A model generated the notes under the pieces. It ran no database searches. It saw only the letters and a list, made by a program, of their open reading frames with translations, and was not told the origin of the DNA. Shown here one piece after another: positions 45,656-58,700 of a DNA stretch of 64,000 nucleotides. This DNA is from Larix kaempferi (Eukaryota > Streptophyta > Pinopsida > Pinales > Pinaceae), in assembly GCA_027924585.1 (NCBI GenBank), contig BSBM01000596.1:10311501-10375500 (forward strand). Reading direction: 5' to 3'. The stretch's first letter is position 1. Each line of letters begins with the position of its first letter. Made by a program: the position numbers and the translations under genes.

Positions 45656-48600
45656 ATGTCAACCAATGATGTCAATGATCAAATCAATGCACGCAGAAGA
45701 ATTGTTTATGCTGAAAAGAAAAAACAAAACAACAAACATCAACGCCTTCTATATATAGCTACTCGCCAACTTGTTCATATCCCTTCTCCATTTCACGTTG
45801 TTCAAGCTTCCTTACCACTCTCAACACCATGCACAACCACCCCAACACATCCAACAAGTATCCACCTAGATAGTGTACAACATCAATTCCATAAAAGGGT
45901 TGACAAATTATCTAGCATGGATGTATGCTCTATATGCATGGAGTCTTATTGTGGAATTAAAACAAAGCACTCTTCTTCTGCATCTGCATGCTTTCGTTGT
46001 ATTGCAGAAAAAAAGTCCATCACTACTCCTTAGCAAAGAACATGGACCGAGGGATAAAACCAATTGTGCTAGCTATCCTTACTCAAGTTGAAGAAATGCT
46101 CATTTCTTGTGTTAACCCAATTTTACAGGTCACTCATGCTCGTGGGGGTCAATATACATATTTTGGACAGACTATTAGCTTCCCACAAAACATTTCAAGC
46201 ATTGCCAATTTGCTCCCTCGCTTGCTCTCAGAAATTGACATCCTAATTGTTTGTAAATCCAATCCTAACAAGAAGCCTTATGAATTGTTTGTCAGCCGAA
46301 CACGTGTTCTTGTTGCTCTTGAATACAAGCTTTCAAATGAACCCTACTACAAGGATGTTCAAGTTAACTCAATTGCATTGTCTTCTTTGGCTCTTGAACC
46401 AATCGACATTTCCTCCCTACTTCGGCATGTCAAAGCCGAAGAAACCCCACTTGTTGCGAATGCCTCAAATGCTGCTATTCAATCACTCACCTTCCTTGAA
46501 CCCCATGAAGAACAATCCTCCTCATTTATATCTACACAAACAAATTGTAGAAATGAGGTTGATGAAATCAAACGCTTCTTAAGCACAAGCAATGGACCCA
46601 CTCCACCTTGCATTGACTGGCCCCCAATAGATACTTCTGCTATAAATGAATACAACACAATTGGCCTCCTCTCAATGGCCTTCCCAACCTTGTTTCCCAC
46701 TGGAGTTGCAATGCTTAAACAACCACACATTCAAGATGTTGGTATCGATGATTATGCACTACACCTACTTCGATATGACGACAATAGATTTGGGCAACAT
46801 CCTCGTTTTCGTTATTACATATATAACATCATGATGCACCACCGTAGCCATGCTGTTGCTTCCGTGTTTGTAAAATGTAACATTGAAAATACGTTGCCTC
46901 CAATAGTCACAGAACTTCAACAGCAATTACAAGATGTGCCCAATGCTAAAATAGCTGAGTAGGTCATGCGGTTTGGCTCTACCCTCCACGGGACGCACTC
47001 ATACTGGAACAAAAGAAGAGGTGAACTAACTGACATGATCGCACAACAAGGGACACCAACATTCTTCTTCACACTCAGCGTAGCTGACATGAAGTGGCCA
47101 GAATTGCACTCTTTGATGCCTAGACAAGCTACAACTAATTCACATCAACAATACCAATGGAGAATTCGCAACCTTATATCCAATCCACACATTGCATCTC
47201 AATACATGGACAAACGATTCAAACTATTCCTGGAAGAAGTTTTTCAAAAAGGCCTTTCTACAAAAGACTACTGGTGCAGGTTGATAACAAACCATAGTCT
47301 GATGGATTTTCAATATATTCAAAACCTCAAATATTTGTTCCTAACACTTGTATTTTCCATGTAGGTATGAATGGCAACATAGGGGATCAACATATATACA
47401 TGGCTTCCTATTTGTGGACAATGCACCAAATATGGACACGTTAGATTGGGAAAATGTTGCAAAGGTCGAAGATGCAAAACAATAGTTTGACAAGTTTATT
47501 ACAACATGGAATCCTTGCGTCAACCATTCTCAAACGCCATCTTTGCAAGCCTCTACTATAAATGATCCATGCGCCATTGCATTAGACTCCATACTTGCAA
47601 CAAATCACCTCAATGACTATGAAGAACTTGTTAACTGTGTCCAAAGGCACACAAAATGTTCTGAATCTTCTTGCCTCCGCAAAAAAGGATCATCTCTTCA
47701 ATGTCGTTACGGATTTCCATTTGAGCTACAGCCTACCTCTTCCTTATTCATTGATGCAAATGGGCGAAAAACATACAACCCTGCAAGGAATGATTCCCTC
47801 CTAAATATTCACAACCCTACCATGCTCTCAATTTGGCGAGCTAATGTTGATTGCTAACCTATTCTCTCTAGACATGTTGTACTCAAATATATTTCAAAAT
47901 ATGTAGCAAAGGTAGAGCCGAAATTAGAAAGCTACCATGCACTTCTTTCTCGTCTTGCACATGCAAGTCCACATGATGCACCAGTCCTTCAACCAATAAG
48001 ACGTTTCCTATCTAAAACTGTTGCAGATCGATACATTGGCGCACAAGAGACTTGCCACATGCTCCAAAATCTCCCTCTTTGTCTTTGGAGCCATTCCTTT
48101 TTATCCTTGAACGTTAGCCAGAGTGTTTTCCGACGTATTTCCAATGACTCTCTCAATAACCCACCAACACCAACCTTCATTTTTGCATACATGCAACGAC
48201 CCACTGCACTCGAACATCTTGCCCTTCTTGAAGCTGCACGTTCTTGGTCATACTCGTCTCGTAGAAAGCATTCCCATTGGAAACCAAACATCCCTGCCAA
48301 AATTGTTCGTGTCTTTCCTCGCTTCACTACCATTTCACCCTTTACTGCAGATTCCTTTATTTCCTTTTGTTGGAGTGAGCTCCTCTTATACAAACCATTT
48401 CGCAACCTCCATGATGACATTGGTTCCACAGAATTGGCCATAACTTCTAATTGGATTTGTATTAAAGACACATACACTGCATGGCATGTTGATCATTTTC
48501 CAGAAACCCCCAATACACCTCCCTCTGATGATTCTACTTCTGCTTCCAACCACATTCCCTTAGCACCTACCATGGATGAATGGGAACTCCTTTCTCAACT

Positions 48601-50156
48601 TCACTATGGAAACAACCTCTTTGTTGATGACCTTGAGATGCTTGGCCATCGTGACTTTGATAAAGAACATAATTGGTCTGAAAACCATATTCCGTCACAC
48701 ATGCATGCAACAGCCATATCATTCATTGATCATGCACGATTGTCCTCCCAAATACCCCAAGACAGCTTCTCAACTTTGTGTTCTTCTACCTCTTTGTCTC
48801 CCACACAATGCATGGCCTTTGACCTTATCCTTGCACACTCCAAAAATGCTACAAATATTCCCCCACTCAAAATGGTTATTCAAGGAACAGCAGGAACAGG
48901 AAAGTCTTTTTTGATTTCTTGCCTTCAATCCGCACTCCAACATCTCACAAGCAACAACCCTTCCCCCTTACTCCTCCTTGCTCCAACTGGTATTGCTGCC
49001 TTTAACATAAATGCATTGACAATACATGCTGCCCTTCGCATACCCATTATTGACATGCATCCTCTTGAAGGCCAATCCCTTTCAACTTTCCAAGAAAAAT
49101 TTCTCCATATCTGATACATCATCATTGACGAAATGAGTTTTGTTGGCCCAAAAATGCTATCCCAAATTGACTCTCGCTTACGTCAAGCTTCCCTTCGCAA
49201 TGCACAACCCCCTTTGGTGGTTGCTCCATCATCTTCCTTGGTGATTTTGGACAACTACCTCCTGTAAAGGACATCCCCATGTATGCTGGCACATCTCGAG
49301 GCAATTCTCTTTGGCGCACATTTGACACTTTTGTCACTCTTTAAACCATCTTTCGACAACAAGGCAACAACCCTTCTCAAGTTTCCTTCCGTTAACTCCT
49401 ACTCAATCTCCGAAATGAAACACCAACTCTTGAAGATTGGGCCTTTCTCATGTCAAGGACAATGTCATCCCTTTCACATGAAGAGAATAATGCATTTGAT
49501 AGTTCCACTCATTTATATGCAACTAAAAGCTCTGTTGAGTTGCACAACAAGCAAATGCTGAAAGACCTAAACATGCCAATTGCACATTGCTTTGCATAGC
49601 AAAATAAACAACATGTGAAAACCTCAATAGATGATGAACAACTTCCATTGAAGGTTCTACTATCAATTAGTCAAGAAGTCATGTTGACATCCAACTTGTG
49701 TGTATCTGCAGGACTTGTAAACGGCTCAGTTGAGAAAGTTATTTCAATTGTCTACAACTCCAATGATCAACCTCCTAGATTACCATCTTATGTTGTGATC
49801 GAATTTCTACACTACAAAGGAACCCTGTGGGATTATTCCAATCCAGATTATGTCCCCATCCCTCCTATCACAAGGGGTACATGGAGGCAAGTGCCACTTC
49901 GAAGGGCATGGGGTTTGACAATCCATAAAGCATAAGGGATGACTATGCAAAATGCAACAATAGACATTGGCAAAATTGACCGCTAAGGCCTTACATTCAC
50001 TGCAATATCAAGAGTTAAATCTTTGTTAGGGATTTGCATATCTCCACCTTTTTCCTTCTGTAGGTATTCACGGATGAAATATTGTCCATATGTGCACCAC
50101 AAAATACAAGAAGAGACCTTGCTTTTTTCGAAGTCTTTGCAGCCACATAATCCATA
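45656..50156 (+). pseudogene. Helitron Rep/helicase (rolling-circle replicase with Pif1-type helicase)
   Basis: Start taken at MSTNDVNDQINARRR after a putative acceptor. In order: a Cys pair segment (VCSICMESYCG, CFRC); the Helitron-like N-terminal domain (LTQVEEMLISCVNPILQV, HARGGQYTYFGQTISFPQ); RFGSTLHGTHSYWNKRRGEL and TPTFFFTLSVADMKWPEL; an 85-bp intron (47,280-47,364) that restores KDYWCRYEWQHRGS; the HUH position at 47,393-47,401, here Tyr-Ile-His; the paired tyrosines YISKYVAK (47,888 and 47,900). The helicase has Walker A GTAGTGKS (48,884-48,907), Walker B IIIDE (49,118), FLGDF/GQLPPV-like sequence, LTIHKA and TAISRVKS, and ends FSKSLQPHNP then stop. At least nine in-frame stops or frameshifts (46,030, 46,960, 47,484, 47,857, 49,114, about 49,225, 49,342, 49,597, 49,933) destroy it. 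Rep would nick and join DNA; the helicase would unwind it. Confidence 0.93.
47280..47364 (+). other. Intron in the Helitron Rep domain
   Basis: The donor follows ...TGGTGCAG and the acceptor is TTTCCATGTAG. Removing these 85 bp joins KDYWCR to YEWQHRGS, the continuous order seen in the family. The interval itself has no open coding resemblance. Confidence 0.75.
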
Positions 50157-50180
50157 AAGTTGCATCCTACTCCTTTGTTG

Positions 50181-52265
50181 AAGAGAAGCTGCAATAGGGT
50201 TTGTGGTTGTGTTTTGCGAGCAAGGCATAACAAGTGAAGGCTTGTGGGGATCAATGGTGTTCATTTCTGTAATAGATGAATTGCTAGGGGAGGTCAAGCT
50301 GGGGGTAAAGTTGAAAGGTGATGGGTCTCCAACTATTGCTGCTTCCAAAGTGACAATTTCAAATGTCTCCAATGAGACAATCCTGGCAATAAGCATTAAG
50401 CTAAGTAAGTATAGGTAAAAAAATTGTAGATTGATTGGGAGTGCAATCTAAAACAAGTTTAAACAAGAGGTAGAAATCAAATGATACATCGTATGTGCAA
50501 TATGTTGCATGTACATTTAATCACTTTGATGATTGAACCTGCTTGGAGTAGTTGGCATGTAAAAAGAAGAAAAAAAAGTGTTGGGTTCAAGTTAGCAGTT
50601 TAAGAACATAAGAAAAAGGGCACAATAGATAGAAATATCAGTTTGATGGTGTAGAATGTGAATTACAGTCTTGGGAATTCTCATATAAAAATCTATGACA
50701 ATTTGTTATAACAGTATCGCACTTTCACTGAACTTGGAACGAATCTGCTGAAAATGAAAGAGGGTATACATATGTAGAAAACACATCTCTTGTGAATCAA
50801 TGAAGTGGAAACCTGTTCTTTGAAATGCCTTTTTCATTCTTAGAACAAATATCTTTTGAAAATAGAGTTACAGAGTTTACATAGAATACTTGGTATGCTG
50901 AACAGAAAATCAGAACAATTGACTTTGATGGCAAGCCAATCAACCTTGTATTTAATTTTGGCTGTAGTGGTATCCGTCATTGCTTGATGGAAATAGATGG
51001 ATCCTTTTAGGATCTTTGATAGATAGGAACAATCTCTAGTGGTCATGTATCACACTAAGGCAGTTTTTTTTACAAGATGGCAAGTCAACTAACAGTGGGG
51101 AACATGAAAGTAAACACTCTTGAAATGGAAGGGTAGCTACTTCCATAGAAAGGTGGCAACTGTTATAGCTAGATATATTTCTAGGTCTTGTTTTGTGATA
51201 TATCTTGGGGCCTTGTAGTTTTGAAACAGATGAGTAACAGTTGAGTGGTGACTTGGGAGCAATACTTGATGCTCTTTGCTTGGAACCTAGGCCTTGTTAG
51301 TAAGCTGGTAACAATGTACAATTGATGTATTTTATATATTCTATATTGTGTTACAAAATATGCTTTGCTTGGAAACATGTTCTAATGTGTAGTGTAGGTA
51401 TCCAATCTGATATTCATATTTATGATTTGAGAATGCAGAATGAAAGAAAAAAACATATGCATAGTTGAAGAAACTAAGAACAATTTGGGTGTGTGCATAG
51501 GAACTACAACACCTTTTGACTCTGTTGTAGAGGCAGCTCAATAGAAGTTCAAGCACCTGTGGTTGTTGTAGCAAATATAAAGCTAATGCATATATGGTTT
51601 TTTTTTTATCTCAGTAAAGTTGCAAATGTGGGAAAACAACTTGATCCAGATGATAGAAAGTGATAAGAAGCAGATTTAAATGAAGTTGGAACAAGTAAAG
51701 AGTATCTTGGTAAAAATAATATGTGGTGCAGAACAGAAGATGTGAAAAATAAATTTGAAGCAAATAGGACAAAAGGAACAGAACCAACAACGAATTTCAA
51801 TAGGGGGTGAGTAGCACGAATAGGTTATTGCAGAACTAGGAAACAAGAAAATTCTGAGAAATAAAAGATCAACTTTCCAAAAGTGGCAACTTTTGTATGA
51901 GACAAAATTTATTGTAGTGCAAGTATATTTGCCCAAGTTAGTAGAAACATATATTGGTAAACACAAGGAACTGAATATATATCAATCAAGCACGGTTGCA
52001 TGTGAAACCAGTAAACAAATCACATACATGATTAAATTCTAAATTTAAAAGTTGAACATACAAGTGAATGAGTAAATAAATTATAGTGCAGTGACACGAA
52101 CATCCTATACCTTCCAAAAAAAAAAATACAATAGAACCTTCTTGGTTGTTATAAAAACAAATATGAGTTTGGTTTGAGAGAAAAACCTTGATTTTGAATA
52201 GAAAACAAAAGGATTTGCCTCTTGAAAAGGACCGTTTCTACGTAAATTGATGGGGATTCAAATAG
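50181..52265 (-). repeat. Right arm of the large inverted repeat
   Basis: Reverse-complement copy of 41,275-43,750, starting 24 bp after the helicase stop. On the minus strand it carries a second copy of the RPA1-like N-terminus (50,396 down to about 50,181, MLIARIVSLETFEIVTLEAA) with several substitutions, plus the upstream sequence out to 52,265. The copy breaks off inside the first exon, so no second RPA1 gene exists. A gap relative to the left arm lies near 50,530. Confidence 0.92.
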
Positions 52266-52279
52266 TTAACGTTCTTTTC

Positions 52280-53400
52280 CTGACAGAAGAGTTAAGGTTC
52301 TTTTCCCGAAAAAGCAAAGAAACTTGCCTATGTTTACCACATCAGTGGACGTTTCCCATCAACCCTTCTGCAAAAGGGCAGCTAAACCTTTCCTGCCTTA
52401 CCCTTTCGCGCCTTTCCACATTGGAAAAACTTCGGTTCTCTTTTTGCAAATACGAGCAAGTCCACCTATCTTTTCTACAACTGCCGAACCATTTGGACTT
52501 ATCTTTCCATTTTGATGGTCGCATTTAATAGTGAAAGAATCGATTTGACTTAAGCTGCAACGCCGGAACAGTTAAAACATTCTGTCTGCTTTGTTGGAGG
52601 AAATAGATTAAATGTCTCCGAAATCGCAGAATGTTTTCCTTAAAGTCCTCCACAACAACGGAGGATCTCGGGTAAGTCAATCGCAACAACCTTTCCAATG
52701 AACAAATCTTGCCCGACGGAAAAGTTAACGTCTCTTCCCGAAACATCGGAGGAACTCGCGTATCTTTCCCGCAATGACGATCATTTCCAATCAGCCCTTC
52801 CGCAAAAGGACAGATGAACCTTTCCTTCTTCTAACATGAATTGTTTCACTTAAGTTACATAAAATTACCCGTAACAATGACTAATTTCAGTTATCTTTTC
52901 CACCCTTGCAGAAAGAGAACCCAAGTTTGCCCGCCGTGGAAAGGCGCGAAAGTGTAAGGCGGTAAATTTAGCCAACTGGTTCCGCCGTTGCGAAAAAGAT
53001 ACACGGACTTTCCCACCATTGCGGGAAAGATACGCGAACTTGCCCGCCTTTGCGGAAACATGAAATGGAAGAGAAAGGAATAGACGGCCAAATGGTTCCA
53101 CCGTTGCAGAAAGGATACACAGACTTTCCCGTCGTTGTGGAGAAGATATGCGAACTTGCCCGCCGTTGCGGAAAAGCTACGCGGACTTGCCCACCTTTGT
53201 GGATAGGCACGAAAGTGTAAGGCAGAAAATTTAGCCAACTTGCTCTGCTGTTGCAGAAAAGATATGTGTACTTTCCCACCTTGCATTCACTTTCCGTAGA
53301 GGTAGTCAAATCCACCTATCCTTTCCGCAACAGCGGAACCATTTGCCCGTATTTTTTTGACAGCCATATTTAATACTAAAAGAATCGATTTGACTTGTCC
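52280..53400. repeat. GC-richer tandem repeat, right side, both orientations
   Basis: From 52,900 to 53,260 units run in the same direction as on the left (GAAAGAGAACCCAAGTTTGC, GCGCGAAAGTGTAAGGC). From 52,280 to 52,870 they are in reverse complement (CCTTTCGCGCCTTTCCACAT, and GAACCTTTCCTTCTTC with TTGTTTCACTTAAGTTAC). A phrase AAAGAATCGATTTGACTT occurs at about 52,532 and 53,379, marking a direct duplication about 850 bp apart. Short frames are repeat by-products. Confidence 0.8.
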
Positions 53401-53550
53401 ATACGGCTCACTTAAGCCCATTTTTAATTTTCGCACATGCCCTGTTAATGCCCCGCATGCGTCAGATCCTTTATATAGGCGATAACCCCATTGAACAATT
53501 TCATTGCTTTCATTCGTTGAAGGTTTTTTTTCGTTTCCGTTTGAATTCGC

Positions 53551-53646
53551 GCGCACCTGCTCCAGGACTTCGTTACAGTCACACCAGTCACAATTTGTGC
53601 GCACCTGCTCTAGGACTTCGGCATCGTCGCACCAGTCACCATCCCC
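53551..53646 (+). repeat. 48-bp tandem duplication
   Basis: GCGCACCTGCTC then AGGACTTCG and CACCAGTCAC repeat with a 48-bp period in two copies. From 53,650 to 54,740 the sequence is AT-rich and no gene is recognised. Confidence 0.75.
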
Positions 53647-54739
53647 GTCTTAACGGGTTGGTACATTATTGTTTCCTGTTATCTCTTTCATGACATTTGG
53701 TTCCGCAATTTTCATTTTGATTGGGTCATGCAGCACATTGCTTTTGTTTATTCTACCAACATGCCCTACCTCTTCTTTTTAAGAAAGGAATTACGTTAAA
53801 TTGATTTATCCGTAGATTGATATACCCCAGGGAACTAGCTCCTTTGTATAATACTTTCTCACGCAACAATGAATCTAGAAATGATACCACAGAAATAAAG
53901 CTTTTCAAAATTAGGAAGCTCAGTGATGTTATACATACAAAATTGGTTGTATAGATACCCAAGTTTAGATGTGGGGATTATGACCGGTGCCAAATGACTT
54001 TGCAATGGAGGTTTCTTATGCTCTCTTGCTTTAAATTTTCAAATGTATCATTGTCTTTATTCAAAATATGTTATTCCCACAACCATTTTTCCAGCCAGAA
54101 ACTTCCCACAACCCTGTAACTTTGAGATTTGGTATTCCTGTCCAAAATTTCGACAGCGTTACCATTGAATGAGTCGGTTGTAAAGCATATGGCTTAGTTT
54201 TTTCATCACGCCTGTATATAAATAGAAGGTCCACATTCTTAAAGAATTTGAAAAGTAACCTGACCCATTTTTACATCTTATAAAAGAATGGATATGTTCG
54301 GTATATTTGTAATGAAATTGTGTTTAGACTTAGCTCATAATCTTATAAAATTACTAATATGTTCTGAATATTCAAAATGAAAAATAAATGGTATTTATAT
54401 TTATATTTCGTTTATAATTTTAAAAAATTTATTGATAGGTTTCAATGTTTCAATCAAAAATTGAATTGGTATTTAGATTCAATTTATAATTCTATAAAAG
54501 TATTCATATGTTGTGCACAATTGAAATAAAAGTCAAATTGCAATTAAATTCGTTTCATAGGTTACAAGTGTATTGTTAACCGATCATATTTGATATGATT
54601 TCAAAAGTAATTACTTCAATTAATTTAATGAAACATAGGATATAAGAATGTTTTTTTTATTATGTAGTAGCTTATACTTATTCAATTATCATCGTAAATG
54701 ATGTAAATGTCCTACCTAGATGTCTCTGAATTCGTGGAA

Positions 54740-55262
54740 AGTTTTAATTAAAATCCTCCGCAACGGCGGAGAAACTCGCCTAAGTCTACCGCAACAATGG
54801 AGAAACTCGTCTAAGTATACCGCAACGGCGGACAAACTTGCCTAAGTCTACTGCCACACCCTTTTTTGACGAACAAGTTAGGCATGACAGAAGCGTTAGT
54901 GTGCTTTTTCCGAAATGGCCGAGGAACTCGCCAAATTTTTTTGCAACAGTGGAGAAACTCACCTAAGTCTACTGCAATGCCCTTTTTTGACGAACAAGTT
55001 TGGCACGACGGAATAGTTACTGTTCTTTTTTCGAAACCGCAGAGGAACTTGCCTAAGTCTACCACAACACCCTTTTTTGATGAACAAGTCTGGCATGATG
55101 GAATAATTACTCTTCTTTTTCCGAAACGGTGGAGGAACTCGCCAAATTTTCGTGCAACGGCGGACATTTTCGATCAACTCTTCTATAAAATGGCAAATGA
55201 ACTTTTCGTTCTTATTTGATGAATTGTTACGCTTAAGCTACATAAAATCACCCGCAGCCTCG
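54740..55262 (+). repeat. GC-richer repeat with units of about 110 bp (CGGCGGAGAAACTCGCC)
   Basis: Three units contain CCCTTTTTTGACGAACAAGT, then GGCATGACGGAATAGTTACT and TTCCGAAACGGCGGAGGAAC. Before them, a 32-bp motif (CCGCAACGGCGGAGAAACTC) repeats three times. The block ends with ATGAACTTTTCGTTCTTAT and TGAATTGTTACGCTTAAGC, the reverse complement of the end found at about 40,362-40,420. Confidence 0.85.
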
Positions 55263-55770
55263 CATAAATTCGCTTCTCTTTTCCCCTTTCCTTTTTTATT
55301 TAATTTACAAATATATATTTAAATTATGAAAGCATATCCATAATATCCATCTTTCAGAGCTTTCTATTTCTGCCTGAAATTTTGGAAACACAATTTGTTT
55401 TTATTCTTTAATTACTGTTTTAAAGTGCAGCGCAGCGCAGTACCCTGGTAAAAAACAAATAACAAATTATTTTATATTCCTATTTCGTTTGAAAACTCCT
55501 GGTCAAAATCTTTATAACAGTCCAGAGTGGTTGACTTTAATTCATTTTTTGATATGAAACCATATGAATTGCAAACACTATTGTTCAAAGTTGATGCCTA
55601 TGCGTTTAAGAAACAATATTTTAGAGTGACAGAAAGCAGTTTTTAACGTTTCTATAAATATATATAGAAACACCTATGAAAATTGTTTGACATGTTTGCA
55701 TGTAGGCCACTCATCTCACATTCTAATTTATTATGACTGACAACGTGTATTGAGGCATGAATACTTAAAA

Positions 55771-58700
55771 ATGACTAAAGGTGCTAGAAAAAAGTCAAAG
55801 GGAGCTGTTACAGAATCCACTGAAGAAGTGAGGATTGAGACCATTTATCACGAAACTAAATGCATCACAGGTGCACTACCAGAAGCCCAATGGCGTGACA
55901 TTTACCGAATGATAAGAGACTAGGATATCCCAGACACTCTGTTAGAAGAAGGATATCTATATCAAAACATCAGAGCATCCTGCATTTCAAAAGCAGCTAC
56001 TCGCCTTGATCTTTTTCCTTGTGCAGAGGTCATCGAATGGATTTTGCAACACGCAGATGCCCAAGCGCGAATTTTAACAAATAGCAAGAGAGAAACCTTC
56101 GCATCCTTTAACCCACTTTATATCTCATTAGCATACACGTTACCTTGTCCAACTCAGTACCTGAATGATGAATGGTTAGTAGAGGTCAAAATGGATAACC
56201 TGGAATCAGTAAGAAAGCTTCCCATCACAGGAAAACAATTCAGGAAGAATGATAATGAAGAGTATAAGGTTCAAAACTTGAGACCTCCATTCAGAATGGT
56301 TGCTCTCATGTTGAGCAGAATATTTGGAAGACCTGATGGGACCATGTTTATGCTTCAAATGGTACCCATTATTCACTATGTAGCTTTCAAAGGAACTATC
56401 TTTAATTGGGATGAAATGATTTCAGAAATCCTGGCATCAGCCATAACTACGGCCAAAGAAGGTTTAGAAGTAAAAAAGGCAGAGTTCTACATGCCCTCCT
56501 ATTTGATAGATTGTATTGTGGTGAAGCAGCTCTTCCCAAAACTACAATGCATATGGAATGAGGCAAGAGGACTGGTTTTCACCGCGTACAAAATATTCTG
56601 GCCTCAAAATTACAAGAGCAATTACAAAAACATTTGTGAAAATTTCATCATGCCCCTCTACGAGCTGATGTTCAATAAAGAGCCCATTTGCCTATCAGAA
56701 AATGCCATGGCAGTTCTAGAAGAATATGGTGACTTCTTGTTTTTAAAGGATGGAACGTACATAAGAATGTATGGAGGCACAAAACCACCCTATATCCTAC
56801 CAAACTACGCCATGGACTATATAGTTCATAAGGAAGCCCTGCGACAATTTTTTCTAGATGGAATTGGCAGTGTAATGAATAAAGCAAACAAAGCCACATT
56901 TCCTCCTTTTCCCTTCTATTTGGGAGCTTATAAATTTTCCAAGATCACGTTAGCAGAAGATTTTAAAGCAGATCTAACAAGTTTTCATTTTGGACAGAGA
57001 ATATATTAGAGAAATGACAGACGGGGCAAGGTTTCCCAGCATTGCAAAGCTGTACATGGTCATTTCGAGTATGTCCACTATTATGATTCTGAGGAAGAGT
57101 CATACCAAGGAATCAACAACATGATTGAGTTGCTAATTTTCCAAAATAGAAAAAGTGAACCTAGCTCCAGTTCCAACACTCCCAAGGGATCAAAACATCA
57201 TGAAGGTAAAGAAGCCTTAGGAGCAACTGAGAATTTCTCAATGGAAGAACAAACAGTTCTGCAACAAGTTGAGTAGATAAAAAAATGGACCAAGGAAAAT
57301 GAAAGGAAAGCACAACAAGTTAAACTTAGAGAGGAAGAAGCCCAAAAAGTTCAAAAAGCTCAAGATGAAGCCCGTGCAATTCAACAGGCAGAAACAACTA
57401 AGCAAGAGACATCTGCCAAGCAACAAGAAAATGAAAGATTAATAAAGGAAGCAGAAGAAGAGGCACTGAATAGGGCTGAAGAAGAAGCCCAGAAAGTTCA
57501 AAAAGCTAAGTATGAAGACCGTAGAATTCAACAAGAAGAATAAACTAGGCTGCAAGAAGCTGCCAAGCAACAAGAAAATGAATGATTGAAAAAGGAAGCA
57601 GAAGAAGAGGCACTGAAAAAGGTTGAAGAAGAGAAATTACAAAAGGAAGATGCTGGTTCTATGAGTCCAAGCATACAAGACCTCGACATGAACATCCCTA
57701 TTGAGAATCTTCCACTTGTTCCTTCACACCATCTAAGGGTAGCAAGGTGACCACATATGATAGGTTTTCTTTCAATAAGAAAAGGAAATCCATCATCAAG
57801 GAAACCATTACAAGTATCAAAAGGCCTTGTCAGGCAGATGTAATCACCAGGCATGAGACTACTGTCATGAAGGGTACCCAGAATGACCCTGCCTTCATGG
57901 CATCTATTTCTGTGTCTGCTGTTGTCGCAACTACTGACAATGTCAACATATTGGAAGACAAATTGACAGAAGAAAAGGAGAAAACCCGCCAGCTGCAAGA
58001 AGCCTTAGTCAAGGAGCAAAATTATACAAATTTAATGATTGAAAAGAATGATGCTCTTATGTCTCGAAAGGAGGAGCTTAATAGGAAAATTCAACATATG
58101 GAAGCTGAAAGGAGAGCTTTGTCAATCCAAGAAAGAGCATCATAGGTAGAAAAAAGACAACTTGAAGATAAGAACCTGAAGTTGGAATCCAAGAAACTTG
58201 ATTTCATCCAGCTGATTGACGAGTTAAAAGAAAATATTGCGAACAACAAACTAGGTGACATGACCTCTTTTCGTGAACAAGCTTGTGAAATATTGACAAG
58301 GACCTATGATTTCCAGACACTCATATCAGAACAAATCTACAAATTGAAAGCAATGATGGCCAGGATGAAACAAATTAGTGCCGACACCAACAAGATCAGA
58401 AAGAAACACACTCACATTGCTGGAGATATTAACAAGTACATTGAATGGAGAAAAGGGAAATCAAGATTCCCAAAAACTCTCCCCCTTAAGTCTGTTTCTG
58501 AATACATAGCGGATATACGCACTTTGACCTATTCTAAAGATTGCGGAGTAAATTTGAACAGTGTGGTCTTACATACCTATGAACAATGTAAGAACTTGTA
58601 CCTCAAAATACGAGCTACTCATGAGTCTTGCAAAATGATCATGCCCGAAAGTATAGAAGATTTTCTAGATAAAAAACAACGCTTATCTGAGATAAGAAAA

